Shown here piece after piece: positions 44,861-53,954 of a DNA stretch of 64,000 nucleotides. This DNA comes from Piliocolobus tephrosceles (Eukaryota > Chordata > Mammalia > Primates > Cercopithecidae): the NCBI RefSeq assembly GCF_002776525.5, contig NC_045452.1, positions 26,635,737-26,699,736 of the forward strand, read 5' to 3'. Below the pieces are notes generated by a model. The model saw nothing but the letters and a program-made list of their open reading frames with translations, searched no databases and was not told the DNA's origin. Each line of letters starts with the position of its first letter. The first letter of the stretch is position 1. A program made the translations under genes and the position numbers.

Positions 44861-46294
44861 GGGGAGCTGCCACACTGTTTTCCACTGCACGTTTTAGCAC
44901 TGAAACATCAGGAGGCATCCACCGTGCAGTGATGGGGGCTGTCCACGTGGCTGGGCTTCCAGACAGGTGCCTGCAGTGGGCCTGGGCCAGCCCAGCTCCA
45001 GCCTGATACACATGCTGTCTCCCTCCCTCTGGGCCAGGCTGCCCCACTCCATCTTTCTGCTGAATCTTCTCAGGGTCCAGGAGGTTTCACCACGTTGGCC
45101 GGGCTGGTGTTGAACTCCTGACCTTGCGTGAAGCCCAAGTGCCCTCTAGGTTCAAGGTTCCATGGTCTGAGCCGGCTCTAGCCCAGCCACGCTGACCTTG
45201 GAGGCCCTCCCCTGCCTGCAGGGCTTTGCCACTCCCTGAGTGCCCCCTCCCAACCCCCTCACCAGTCCATCCCTGAGCTGTCCACACAGAGGCAGGCGGG
45301 CTGTTCATGTCACTGCCACTCAGTGCCAGCACCAGCCTGGACCCCCACCCAGGGCTTGTCATTGAAGAGCTCGGCCCCCACCGGCCTCCTGCTCCCCGTT
45401 CCCTGCAGCCAGAGGGATCCCAGAAGCCCCATCAGGCGGGGCAGAGCACCCCCGACGCAGGACGCCCAGCAGCTCAGTCACACTTGGGGTGAAGGTCCCT
45501 GGAGGCCCGCCTCCTGCACTCACCTCCCCAGGTCTCTTTCCTTCCCCTGTTCATGCCTCTGCTCCACCCTTCCCCACTAGAACGGGCATCCCTGAGGCCA
45601 GGGCTGTGCAAGCTTCCAGTGGCTGCTGCAGCAAGTCCCCACCCCGTCAGCGGCACAAATGGCAGAGACCTTAGCTTCCCGGCCTGTCTAAAAGGTGTCT
45701 CCTGGGCTGAGGTCAATGCGTTGGCGGCAGGGCGTACTTCTGGAGGCTCCAGGGAGGCTTTGTTTCCTGCCCTTTGCCGCCTGCCCACTTTCCTGGGCTC
45801 TCCCGCCTCCAGCCCCGCAGAGCCTCTCCCCATCATTCTCTCTGCCTCCACCTACGGTCATGGCTTCCTTGACTCAGCCCTTCATGTCTCATTCTTGTAA
45901 GCACCCCCTGCGATTATACTCAGCCTTTGCACCTCCCTCTCTGAGCCTTAGTTGCACTCCTGTCCATGTGGACAATATCTGACCCTTAGGTCTTATTTTT
46001 CTCCCTCCATGGTGCTGGATACTAGATGGGCACATAGTGGGTGCACAACTGAGGTAGGGTACACAGTGGGTGCACTGCTGAGAGAGAATGCTTAGTGAGT
46101 ACATGGCTGAGGTAGGGCGCATAGTGGGTGCTCAGCTGAGGTAGAGCACATAGTGGGTGCTCGGCTGAGGTAGGGCATAGTGTGTGTGCAGCAGAGGTGG
46201 GTGACTGTCTTATGAAAGGCATCAGGAGGCTCCCTCACTCCCCTGCTTACTGGAGAACTCACTGACTTCCTTTCATCTTCATTGTCTGCTGCAG
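44861..46294. other. GC-rich single-copy DNA upstream of the ARHGAP8 exon
   Basis: Contains a 40-bp minus-strand Alu scrap at 45086-45124 and, at 46020-46200, a degenerate 33-45-bp repeat (GGGCACATAGTGGGTGC, GCTGAGGTAGGGC). The pyrimidine stretch TTTCATCTTCATTGTCTGCTG at 46272-46292 is the polypyrimidine tract of the exon's acceptor. No other exon recognised. Confidence 0.5.
46020..46200. repeat. Degenerate ACATAGTGGGTGC...GAGGTAGGG tandem repeat
   Basis: Five to six units containing AGTGGGTGC and CTGAGGTAGGGC, with spacing of roughly 35-50 bp, end 95 bp upstream of the ARHGAP8 exon. Confidence 0.75.
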
Positions 46295-46441
46295 AGCTGC
46301 AGAGAGACGAGGCGGCGGCTGCTGTGCTGGGTGCATTGAGGAGGAGGCCCTCGGTGGTGCCCATGGCTGGCCAGGACCTCTCGCTGAGCACGAGTCACCC
46401 GTTCTACGACGTGGCCAGACATGGCATTCTGCAGGTGGCAG
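46295..46441 (+). CDS. ARHGAP8: ARHGAP8 first coding exon
   Basis: Exon of Rho GTPase-activating protein 8 (BPGAP1), a cytosolic regulator of Rho-family GTPases with an N-terminal BCH/Sec14-like domain, a proline-rich linker and a C-terminal RhoGAP domain. The acceptor is CTGCTGCAG at 46286-46294 and the donor GTGGCAG|GTAGGG follows 46441. The ATG at 46363 (+4 G) begins 26 codons (MAGQDLSLSTSHPFYDV...HGILQVA) plus one base, the N-terminus I know from human ARHGAP8 with a small difference (DLSLST for DPALST). Bases before the ATG are open in the same frame (LQRDEAAAAVLGALRRRPS), which would let a PRR5-ARHGAP8 readthrough protein pass through. A second possible acceptor AG lies at 46301-46302. 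The next exon should start with GG to complete Gly; that exon is at 54763-54850 on the opposite strand. Confidence 0.92.
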
Positions 46442-46568
46442 GTAGGGCCCCAGCTGGGCAGTCCACAGGGCTGTGGGTAGGGTGGCCTTCCTTTCGGCAA
46501 CTTTGGGACAAAGTGGGCTTGGCAGGGGCTGCCTCACTGCAGCTGGGCAAGATTGAAAACTAATTGGA

Positions 46569-46847
46569 GCCAGGTGCAGTGGCTCATACTTCTAATCCTA
46601 GCGCTTTGGGAGGCCAAAGTGGGCAGATTGCTTCAGCCTGGTCAATGTAGTGAGACCCCATCTCTAAAAAAAAATACAAAAATCAGCCGGGCATGGTGTT
46701 GCATGCCTGTATTCCCAGCTACTTGTGGGACTGATGTGGGAAGATTGCTTCAGCCCGGGAGGTGGAGGTTGCAGCAAGCCAAGATCACACCACTGCACTC
46801 CAGCCTGGGTGACAGTGAGACCCTGTCTCGAAAAAAAAGAAAGAAGT
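46569..46847 (+). mobile_element. Old Alu, internally deleted
   Basis: GCCAGGTGCAGTGGCTCATA to CGAAAAAAAAGAAAG. The 13-bp target duplication AAAACTAATTGGA occurs at 46556-46568 and 46848-46860. 127 bp downstream of the exon's donor. Confidence 0.93.
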
Positions 46848-47119
46848 AAAACTAATTGGAAAAGGAGGGCCTGCTAATGTGTTTTGAGAAATGAATTACA
46901 CACTTGTCGAAGCATTGCCCGGGTGCCCTGAGAAGCCAACGGGCAGTGTCCTGCTAGTGTTTAAAGAGCAGAGGCTGAAATTTAATGAATTGTTCCATTG
47001 ATCAAGGGCACTGTTATGTCTCATCCAAAACAACAAACATCTGCAAAAATGTAGACAACAAACTACTCCATGCCCAGCAGTTGGTCCGAGGAAAACATCT
47101 TGCGTTGCTTTGTTTTATT

Positions 47120-47417
47120 TTGTTTTGGTTTTTTGAGACAGGGTTTTGCTCTGTCACCCAGGCTAGAGTACAGTGGTACGATCCCAGCTCACTGCAACCT
47201 CTGCCCCCCTGGTTCAAGAGGTTCTCCTGCCTCAGCCTCCTGAGTAGCTGGGATTACAGGTGCCCACCACCACGCCTGACTAATTTTTGTATTTTTAGTA
47301 GAGACAGGGTTTCTCCATGTTGGTCAGGCTGATCTCAAACTCCTGACCTCAGGTGATCCCCCTACCTCAGCCTCCCAAAGTGCTGGGATTACAGATGTGA
47401 GCCACTGCGCCCAGCCG
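47120..47417 (-). mobile_element. Alu
   Basis: GAGACAGGGTTTTGCTCTGT to GAGCCACTGCGCCCAGCC. Its 3' portion and the following unique 45 bases recur at 49046-49183. Confidence 0.92.
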
Positions 47418-47463
47418 ATGCTTTGTTGCTAGGAGCATATATACTTAGGATTGTTATGTCTTC
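47315..47463 (+). repeat. Local direct duplication, copy 1
   Basis: Runs from CCATGTTGGTCAGGCTGATC in the Alu to TATACTTAGGATTGTTATGT in unique DNA. The second copy is at 49046-49183. Confidence 0.88.
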
Positions 47464-47477
47464 TTGATGTATTGACC

Positions 47478-47779
47478 TTTTTTTTTTTTTTTTTTGAGAC
47501 GGAGTCTCGCTCTGTCGCCCAGGCTGGAGTGCAGTGGCCGGATCTCAGCTCACTACAAGCTCCGCCTCCTGGGTTTACGCCATTCTCCTGCCTCAGCCTC
47601 CCGAGTAGCTGGGACTACAGGCGCCCGCCATCTCGCCCGGCTAGCTTTTTTGTATTTTTTTAGTAGAGACGGGGTTTCACCATGTTAGCCAGGATGGTCT
47701 CGATCTCCTGACCTCATGATCCGCCCGTCTCGGCCTCCCAAAGTGCTGGGATTACAGGCTTGAGCCACCGCGCCCGGCC
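47478..47779 (-). mobile_element. AluYR-type, full length
   Basis: GAGACGGAGTCTCGCTCTGT, GTGGCCGGATCTCAGCTC, CTTGAGCCACCGCGCCCGGC. Target duplication TGTATTGACC at 47468-47477 and 47780-47789. Confidence 0.95.
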
Positions 47780-47789
47780 TGTATTGACC

Positions 47790-48058
47790 TTTTTTTGAGA
47801 CAAGGTCTCACTTTGTTGCCTAGGCTGTGCGGTGGCGCTGTCTTGGCTCACTACAGCCTCTACCTCCCTGGGCTCAGGCAGTCCTCTCACCTCAGCTTCC
47901 CAAGTAGCTGGGTCTACAGGCACAAGCCACCATGCCTGGCTACTTTTCTTGTTTTTTGTAGAGACAGGATTTTGTCATGTTGCCCAGGCCGGTCTTGAAC
48001 TCCTGGACTGAAGTAATTGGCCTGTCTTGGCCTCCCAGAGTGCTGGGATTATAGGTGT
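47790..48058 (-). mobile_element. Old Alu
   Basis: GAGACAAGGTCTCACTTTGT to GGGATTATAGGTGTGC. Ends early. Confidence 0.87.
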
Positions 48059-48225
48059 GCTTTTTACCATTATTAAATGGCCTTCTTTATGTCTGGTGGT
48101 ACTGCTTGTCTTAAAGTCTGATTTTTCTGATACTAATATAGCCACGACAGCTATACCAGCTTTCTCATCACTGGTGTTGGTAACGTGTGCCTCTTCCATC
48201 CTTTTTCCGTTCAGTCTGTCTCAGT
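48059..48225 (-). mobile_element. L1 ORF2 fragment
   Basis: CTTGTCTTAAAGTCTGATTT, CTGATACTAATATAGCCACG and CCATCCTTTTTCCGTTCAGT are antisense L1 ORF2. Confidence 0.7.
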
Positions 48226-48681
48226 CTACACAGCAAGTGCATCTGTTACAGCTTATCACTAAGCATTTTTTAAAAACTTTAATTGCAAGATGGCTACATA
48301 GGAGAAATCACATTGTCAAAGCCTGGGAGGGTCGGCAGAGGAGTTTGCACTTGGTCATGGTGGCTCTAGGGCACATGAAACAGAGGACGGATGTAATCAG
48401 ATGTATAATTTAGAAGTCTCTTTGGGGTAGAGAATGATGACGGCAGCTACTGGAGTCAGGGAGGCCAGTAAGAGCAAGAATAGAGGTTTGAGTTAATGTC
48501 GTGGCAGTGGGATGCAGAGGAGGGCATGGATTTGAGAGATGTTTTTAAAAATGTCCAGCTGGTGGCCTAGCTGAAACCAAAAACTGGGGGTGGTGGGGGT
48601 TGTCACATGGGATGAGGTTTCCAGGGGTGTAAAGGAAGAGTTTAAATTAAGAGAAGAGGTGGCCAGGCCATCTACAGGCCA
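48226..48681. other. Probable ancient repeat, unclassified
   Basis: GGAGGGTCGGCAGAGGAG, GATGACGGCAGCTACTGGAG and AGGGAGGCCAGTAAGAGC have the feel of an old interspersed repeat, but I cannot place it. No exon. Confidence 0.35.
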
Positions 48682-48997
48682 TGGCTCATGCCTATAATTC
48701 CAGCACTTTGGAAGCCCGAGGTGGGTGGAGAGTCTCACTCTGTCGCCCAGGCTGGAGTGCAGTGGCATGATCTTGGCTCACTGCAACCTCTGCCTCCTGG
48801 GTTCAAGCCATTCTCCTGCCTCAGCCTCCTGAGTAGCTGGGACTACAGGCACATGCCCCCATGCCCAGCTAATTTTTTTGTATTTTAGTAGAGATGGGGT
48901 TTCACTGTGTTGCCTGGTCTCAAACTCCTGAGCTCAGGCAGTCCACCCGCATCGGCCTCCCAAAGTGCTAGGATTACAGGCTTGAGCCACTGCATCC
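48682..48997 (-). mobile_element. Alu pair fused head to head
   Basis: 48682-48729 is the plus-strand start of an Alu (ATGGCTCATGCCTATAATTC to GAGGTGGGTGG). It joins directly to a minus-strand Alu (GAGTCTCACTCTGTCGCCC to GAGCCACTGCATCC) with no T leader. Confidence 0.88.
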
Positions 48998-49045
48998 AGA
49001 ACGTGGCCTCCTTCTTCAATGTGCCTCCCTTCGCCTGCTCTTTTG

Positions 49046-49183
49046 CCATGTTGGTCAGGCTGATCTGAAACTCCTGACCTCAGGTGATCCCCCTACCTCA
49101 TGCTGGGATTACAGATGTGAGCCACTGTGCCCGGCCGATGCTTTGTTACTAGGAGCATATATACTTAGGATTGTTATGTCTTC
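49046..49183 (+). repeat. Local direct duplication, copy 2
   Basis: Matches 47315-47463 with an 11-base deletion (GCCTCCCAAAG lost) and a few substitutions. The unique part GAGCATATATACTTAGGATT is identical. Confidence 0.88.
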
Positions 49184-49521
49184 CTATGTTGGTATGTTGG
49201 GTACCCCGGGGGCTGGGAACCTTCCAGATTATTCATCCTTCTCCCAGCGAAAAGAAAACTAATTGGAACAGGAGGACCTGCCAGGGTTCAGCCTTGGAGG
49301 GATGTTGTGGGATTTCAGTGCATTGTACTGTGGGTCCTTCCGTGTCATTAGGGGGCTGTGGGCTGTGCTGGGGTTGTGTGCTCCTCCCAGGAAGCGTATG
49401 AAGTTTTCAGAGTCGACACTTGAGCCAGGGTCTGCAGACTTCCTTGGGAGATGATGGCACAGCTTTTCGATAGTTCTCTTGCATTGGAGCAGAGTTTTCA
49501 CTTATTTACCACCCAGCTTCT
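49184..49521. other. Single-copy DNA
   Basis: AAAACTAATTGGAACAGGAG at 49257 resembles 46848-46867. No exon recognised. Confidence 0.4.
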
Positions 49522-49830
49522 CTGGGCACAGTGGCTCATGCCTATAATCCCAGCACTTTGGGAGGATGAGTCTGGTGGATCACCTGAGGTCAGGAGTTCG
49601 AGACCAGCCTGATCAATATGGTGAAACCCTGTCTGTACTAAAAATACACAAAATAGCTGGGCGTGGTGGTGGGCACCTGTAATCCCAGCTACTCAGGAGG
49701 CTTAGACAGGAGAATGCCTTGAACCCAGGATGTGGAGGTTGCAGTGAGTGAAGATTACATCATTGCACTCCAGCCTGGGTAACAAGAGCAAAACTCCATC
49801 TCAACAAACAAACAAACAAACAAAAATACT
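49522..49830 (+). mobile_element. Alu with (CAAA)n tail
   Basis: GGGCACAGTGGCTCATGCCT to CAACAAACAAACAAACAAAC. Flanks CCAGCTTCT and CGAGCTTCT. Confidence 0.92.
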
Positions 49831-50089
49831 CCGAGCTTCTTGAGAAATTTAACCATATCAAGAGACCATCCTGAAAAGATGCCGGCCTTAACCAGCAGTC
49901 ATCAGGACCAACAAGGGTGGAGGTGCCTGGAGAAGAGCTGAGTGGAAGTCACTCTCCTCTCGGGTGAAACAGAGTTTATAGTCCAAGCGCCAAAGTAAGA
50001 AAAATCTAAACATTCCATTGCAGATGCATTGATAGATACAGACAGAGAAAATTATTAGAGCAAAACTTCCAATTGCCAGTGGCTTTTTC
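49831..50089. other. Single-copy DNA
   Basis: Nothing recognised. It ends with the upstream target duplication of the next Alu. Confidence 0.4.
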
Positions 50090-50114
50090 TTTTCTTTCTT
50101 TTTTCTTTTTCTTG

Positions 50115-50146
<32 letters not shown>

Positions 50147-50521
50147 GGAATCTAGCTGTCACCCCGGCTGGAGTGCAGTGGTGTGATCTCAGCTCACTGC
50201 AACCTCCACCTCCCGGGTTCAAGCAATTCTCTGCCTCAGCCTCCCGAGTAGCTGGGATTACAGGCACCTGCCACCAANNNNNNNNNNNNNNNNNNNNNNN
50301 NNNNNNNNNNNNNNNNNNNNNNNNNNNNNNNNNNNNNNNNNNNNNNNNNNNNNNNNNNNNNNNNNNNNNNNNNNNNNATGCCCGGCTAATTTTTGTATTT
50401 TTAGTAGACATGGGGTTTCACCATGTTGGTCAGGCTGGTCTTGAACTCCTGACCTCGCGATCCGCCTGCCTCAGCCTCCCAAAGTGCTGGGGTTACAGGC
50501 GTGAGCCACCGCGCCTGGCCT
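50090..50521 (-). mobile_element. Alu interrupted by a 100-N gap
   Basis: T-rich leader to CAGGCACCTGCCACCAA (50277), then N, then ATGCCCGGCTAATTTTTG onward to GAGCCACCGCGCCTGGCC. The 14-bp target duplication CCAGTGGCTTTTTC is perfect at 50076-50089 and 50522-50535. The Alu reads on with essentially nothing missing, so the two contigs are truly adjacent and correctly oriented. Confidence 0.95.
50278..50377. other. Assembly gap, 100 N
   Basis: Lies inside a single Alu. The 100 N is a placeholder. Confidence 0.98.
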
Positions 50522-51000
50522 CCAGTGGCTTTTTCAATTGGGACAGCCAGCAGAGAACTCCCTCAGATGGCCGCTCACTGAGGACTGTTCTTGACAGAAC
50601 AGAGGCCTCTCCCCTTCCTGGGCCTCACCTTGGCCTCAGCTTTGTTCCGTCATCCCATAACTGCAGTTCATGCACCTGAGTTTCCTGTGGGCCCAGGGGG
50701 ACAGTTCAGGAACCCCCTTCCCTCCTGCTCCTCCAGGGCGTGGCATGGACCCTTCCAGGACTTTTTAGGCTGAGGGCTCTCCTGCGTTCTTGAGGTGTCA
50801 CCAGATGTCACTCCCCACCAACGCATTTCTCAATTTTTCTGTCCCAGGTGCCGCTTCCCCCATGACCAACATCTAGAAACCAGCCAGAAACCAGATTTCT
50901 GTCAAACGGAATTTTGAATGATCTCTCCCTGCTTGAGTGACTATATATACTTGGCCAAATGGAAGCTTTGTAGAATTTTGACACCAACAATAGTGGTTTT

Positions 51001-51316
51001 TTTGTTTTGTTTTGTTTTGTTTTGTTATGTTTTTTGAAATGAAGTCTTACTCTTGCCCAGGCTGGAGTACAGTGGCATGATCTCGGCTCACTGCTACCTC
51101 CGTCTCCCAGGTTCAAGCGATTCCCCCTGCCTCAGCCTCCTGAGTAGCTGGGATTACAGGTGCCCGCCACCACGCCTGGCTAATTTTTGTATTTTTAGTA
51201 GAGATGGGGTTTAATCATGTTGGCCAGGTTGGATTTGAACTCCTGACCTCAGGGGATCCTCCTACCTCGGCCTCCCCAAGTGTTGGGATTATAGGCATGA
51301 GCCACCGCACCTGGCC
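51001..51316 (-). mobile_element. Alu with (TTTTG)n leader (left arm copy)
   Basis: GAAATGAAGTCTTACTCTTG to GAGCCACCGCACCTGGCC. The same insertion is seen at 63061-63380 on the plus strand. Confidence 0.93.
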
Positions 51317-51759
51317 AGAATAGTGTTTTGTAAATAAAGTTGACTTCAGTATTTTAAGAAGTGGTCATCGTGGGGCTGAGCAAGTGTTTTGGGGTCTGAA
51401 GCTCTGGTCTGGGGCTGAGGCTGGGAGCTCAGAGTGGAGATCCATCAGGTGGTATGAAGCAGGGTGGGGAATGGAAGGTTCCAGGTCTGAGGACCAGAAG
51501 AGGCGGAGGTAGACGCCAGAGACGTGGAGGGTGGTGAGTGGCAGGGGAGAGAAAGAGAAGTCCACGCCAGCCCTGACCTTGCAGGACAACACACGTCCAC
51601 CGCCCTTGGTTCGGATCTTCCGGCACATAACCCATTCCATGGCTGGCTGGGCTTTCCTGCAGCACACGGGCCTAAAGGGAGTTCAGCTCTCCTTCCGCTT
51701 TTGCAAAAATGGTTAGCAACTTCAAACAAAAACCACAGCAGACTTGTGACTCCCTCCCG

Positions 51760-52120
51760 ATAGATTGCTGCTGCCTTTATGATGCGTTTTAATCGCCCTC
51801 CACTGGGCGAGAATGATGAATCGCCCCGCGCATCCTGTGGGTAACGGCTCTGGGAATCGTTTCTTTATTCATAAACCAGGCTTCTCCCGTTGCAGAGACA
51901 GTGAGTGATGTGGTGTTGTAACCAGCGAGGGGAGAAACAGGGGTCGTGAATTCATCTGATGCCTTGCAGAATTTGCATTTTATTGATAGTTTTCATTTCC
52001 TTCTATATTATATCATATTGAAGTCTGGTTTTGATGTGCTGGCCTGTGTTTCCAGAGAACAGCAAGGGGTATTTACTCATATTGACTGATGGCATCAACA
52101 CAGATGCAGCATTGACGGCT
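51760..52120. other. Repeat-free AT-rich block, candidate conserved non-coding element
   Basis: TTTATGATGCGTTTTAATCG, GAATGATGAATCGCCCCGCG, TTTGCATTTTATTGATAGTT and GGTATTTACTCATATTGACT lie in a stretch without interspersed repeats. Its mirror copy is at about 62257-62618. Function inferred only from composition. Confidence 0.35.
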
Positions 52121-52289
52121 TAATAAGTGGGAAGGTTGAAAGTTCTGGGGATTCTTCTCAGCTGCTGGGGAGACCGAGGGAGCGAGGAAGGCCAGCCTCA
52201 GTGTGGGACGTGCACAGGGCAGAGGAAGCTGCGGAGGCTTGGCTGGGAGTCAGCCTCGGCCAGCTGCCCATGTCAACCCATCCTGATGC

Positions 52290-52495
52290 TTACTTGGCCT
52301 TTTGGCCTCAGTTTTCTCACCTGTAAAAGAAGAGATGAGACACAGCACTCCTGGAAGCACCCAGCATCCTACCTGGTCCGTAGTTACAGCTCACCATGCA
52401 CTTACTGTGTTCTGGGGCTGGGCCAAGATTTCCTGCAGGTTATTGATTTAATCCTTCCTGTAACCCCTCCAAGTCAGTTTCATTAGTATTTCCAT
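52290..52495. mobile_element. MIR-like fragments
   Basis: CTCAGTTTTCTCACCTGTAA, then CCATGCACTTACTGTGTTCT and GATTTAATCCTTCCTGTAAC, resemble two MIR pieces. Duplicated near 61882-62090. Confidence 0.5.
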
Positions 52496-52499
52496 ATTG

Positions 52500-52899
52500 N
52501 NNNNNNNNNNNNNNNNNNNNNNNNNNNNNNNNNNNNNNNNNNNNNNNNNNNNNNNNNNNNNNNNNNNNNNNNNNNNNNNNNNNNNNNNNNNNNNNNNNNN
52601 NNNNNNNNNNNNNNNNNNNNNNNNNNNNNNNNNNNNNNNNNNNNNNNNNNNNNNNNNNNNNNNNNNNNNNNNNNNNNNNNNNNNNNNNNNNNNNNNNNNN
52701 NNNNNNNNNNNNNNNNNNNNNNNNNNNNNNNNNNNNNNNNNNNNNNNNNNNNNNNNNNNNNNNNNNNNNNNNNNNNNNNNNNNNNNNNNNNNNNNNNNNN
52801 NNNNNNNNNNNNNNNNNNNNNNNNNNNNNNNNNNNNNNNNNNNNNNNNNNNNNNNNNNNNNNNNNNNNNNNNNNNNNNNNNNNNNNNNNNNNNNNNNNN
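52500..52899. other. Assembly gap, 400 N
   Basis: Separates the left-arm contig from the VNTR. The right-arm copy continues past this point (TTGTAGATGATCAAAG on its minus strand), so the true continuation is visible at 61877 and below. Confidence 0.98.
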
Positions 52900-53330
52900 G
52901 GGGTGTGTACATGGGAAGGGGTGTGAGCACGGGAGGAGCTGTGTGCACGGGAGGGGGTGTGTACATGGGAAGGGGTGTGAGCACGGGAAGAGCTGTGTAC
53001 ATGGGAGGGGTGTGTACATGGGAGGGGGTGTGTATATGGGAGGGGGTGTGTGCATGGGAGGGGTGTGTGCATGGGAGGGGGTGTGTACATGGGAGGGGGT
53101 GTGTACATGGGAGGGGGTGTGTGCACGGNNNNNNNNNNAGGGGGTGTGTGCACGGGAGGAGCTGTGTACATGGGAGGGGGTGTGTGCACGGGAGGGGGTG
53201 TGTGCATGGGAGGGGGTGTGAGCACGGGAGGTGTGTACATGGGAAGAGGTGTGTGCATGAGAAGGGTGGGCCCATGGGAGGGGGTGTGAGCATGAGAGGG
53301 GGTGTGTGCATGGTGGTTGGGGGTGGAGAG
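52900..53330 (+). repeat. 18-bp G-rich VNTR
   Basis: About 22 units of the form GGGGTGTGTACATGGGAG with variants GGGGTGTGAGCACGGGAG and GAGCTGTGTGCACGGGAG; a few units are 17 bp. A 10-N gap at 53129-53138 interrupts it, and the left boundary is hidden by the 400-N gap. The strand is rich in runs of 3-5 G. Because 18 is a multiple of 3, both strands stay open and give spurious MHTPPP-like frames. Confidence 0.95.
53129..53138. other. Assembly gap, 10 N
   Basis: Within the VNTR. Confidence 0.98.
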
Positions 53331-53440
53331 AGGACAGCCACAGTAGTGGAATGGCACAAGACGGAGGTGAGCACACGAGGGGACATATGCAAGGGAGGAG
53401 GTGTTTGGGGGTGCTGCATGCAAAGGCTGGGGGAACGGAA

Positions 53441-53570
53441 GGTGCAGGCCCAGGAGGGGTAATGTACAGATAGATAGGGGTAATGTACGCAGCCTTGGTG
53501 GCTATGAGGGCCCCTGGGCTTGTCCCTTCAGAGGGTTCTGCTCAGTGCAGTAAAAGGTTCCTTGACCAAG
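53441..53570 (+). repeat. Diverged direct duplication, copy 1
   Basis: GGTGCAGGCCCAGGAGGGGT, GCAGCCTTGGTGGCTATGAG, TTGTCCCTTCAGAGGGTTCT matches 56649-56788. Confidence 0.85.
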
Positions 53571-53954
53571 TCAGTTGGGAAACGGCCTGAGACCTCCTCT
53601 TCTCAATGCTCCCGGCGCTTGTTGGTTATGGCAAACCAACAACAACCTGGATTTTTATGGCCCCCTACCCCGTACCAGCTGTGGAGCCCATGCGCACCTG
53701 GGTAGTGCTGGGTGTATACAAGGTACATGGGGTCCAGGCACCCCTCGCTGAGCCCCGTGTCCCACTACCTTGTGTGTCAGAGTCATCTCCTGGCTTCAGT
53801 TTCTCCCAAACCACAGTGTTGATTTCCTCAGCTCACAGGTGGGCCCTGATACAGTGACTATCTATCCAATGCTTCACATACAGTAGGTGCTCAATAGATG
53901 CCTGCTGAGCCAACGACAGCAGCAGCAGCGGCAGCAGCAGCAGGCCCTTGTCTT
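53571..53954. other. Single-copy DNA, MIR-like tail and (CAG)n
   Basis: CATACAGTAGGTGCTCAATA near 53880 is MIR-like. 53915-53942 is an interrupted CAG repeat, (CAG)4 CGG (CAG)4-5. Confidence 0.5.

Larger units (their letters stand above)
50378..52499 (+). repeat. Inverted 2.12-kb repeat, left arm (whole contig)
   Basis: The entire contig between two gaps matches the reverse complement of 61878-64000. Differences read by eye: 50648 C/T, 51022 T/A, 51478 G/T, one extra base in the right arm after 51516, 51524 G/A, 51571 C/A, 51728 A/C, 52303 T/G. Identity continues to the last base before the gap at 52500. Confidence 0.95.

Noticed and set aside
52440..53462. Frames of about 300 codons with MHTPPP or GVCTWE repeats
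   Set aside because: They are VNTR translation plus 400 N. The 18-bp unit keeps frames open on both strands.
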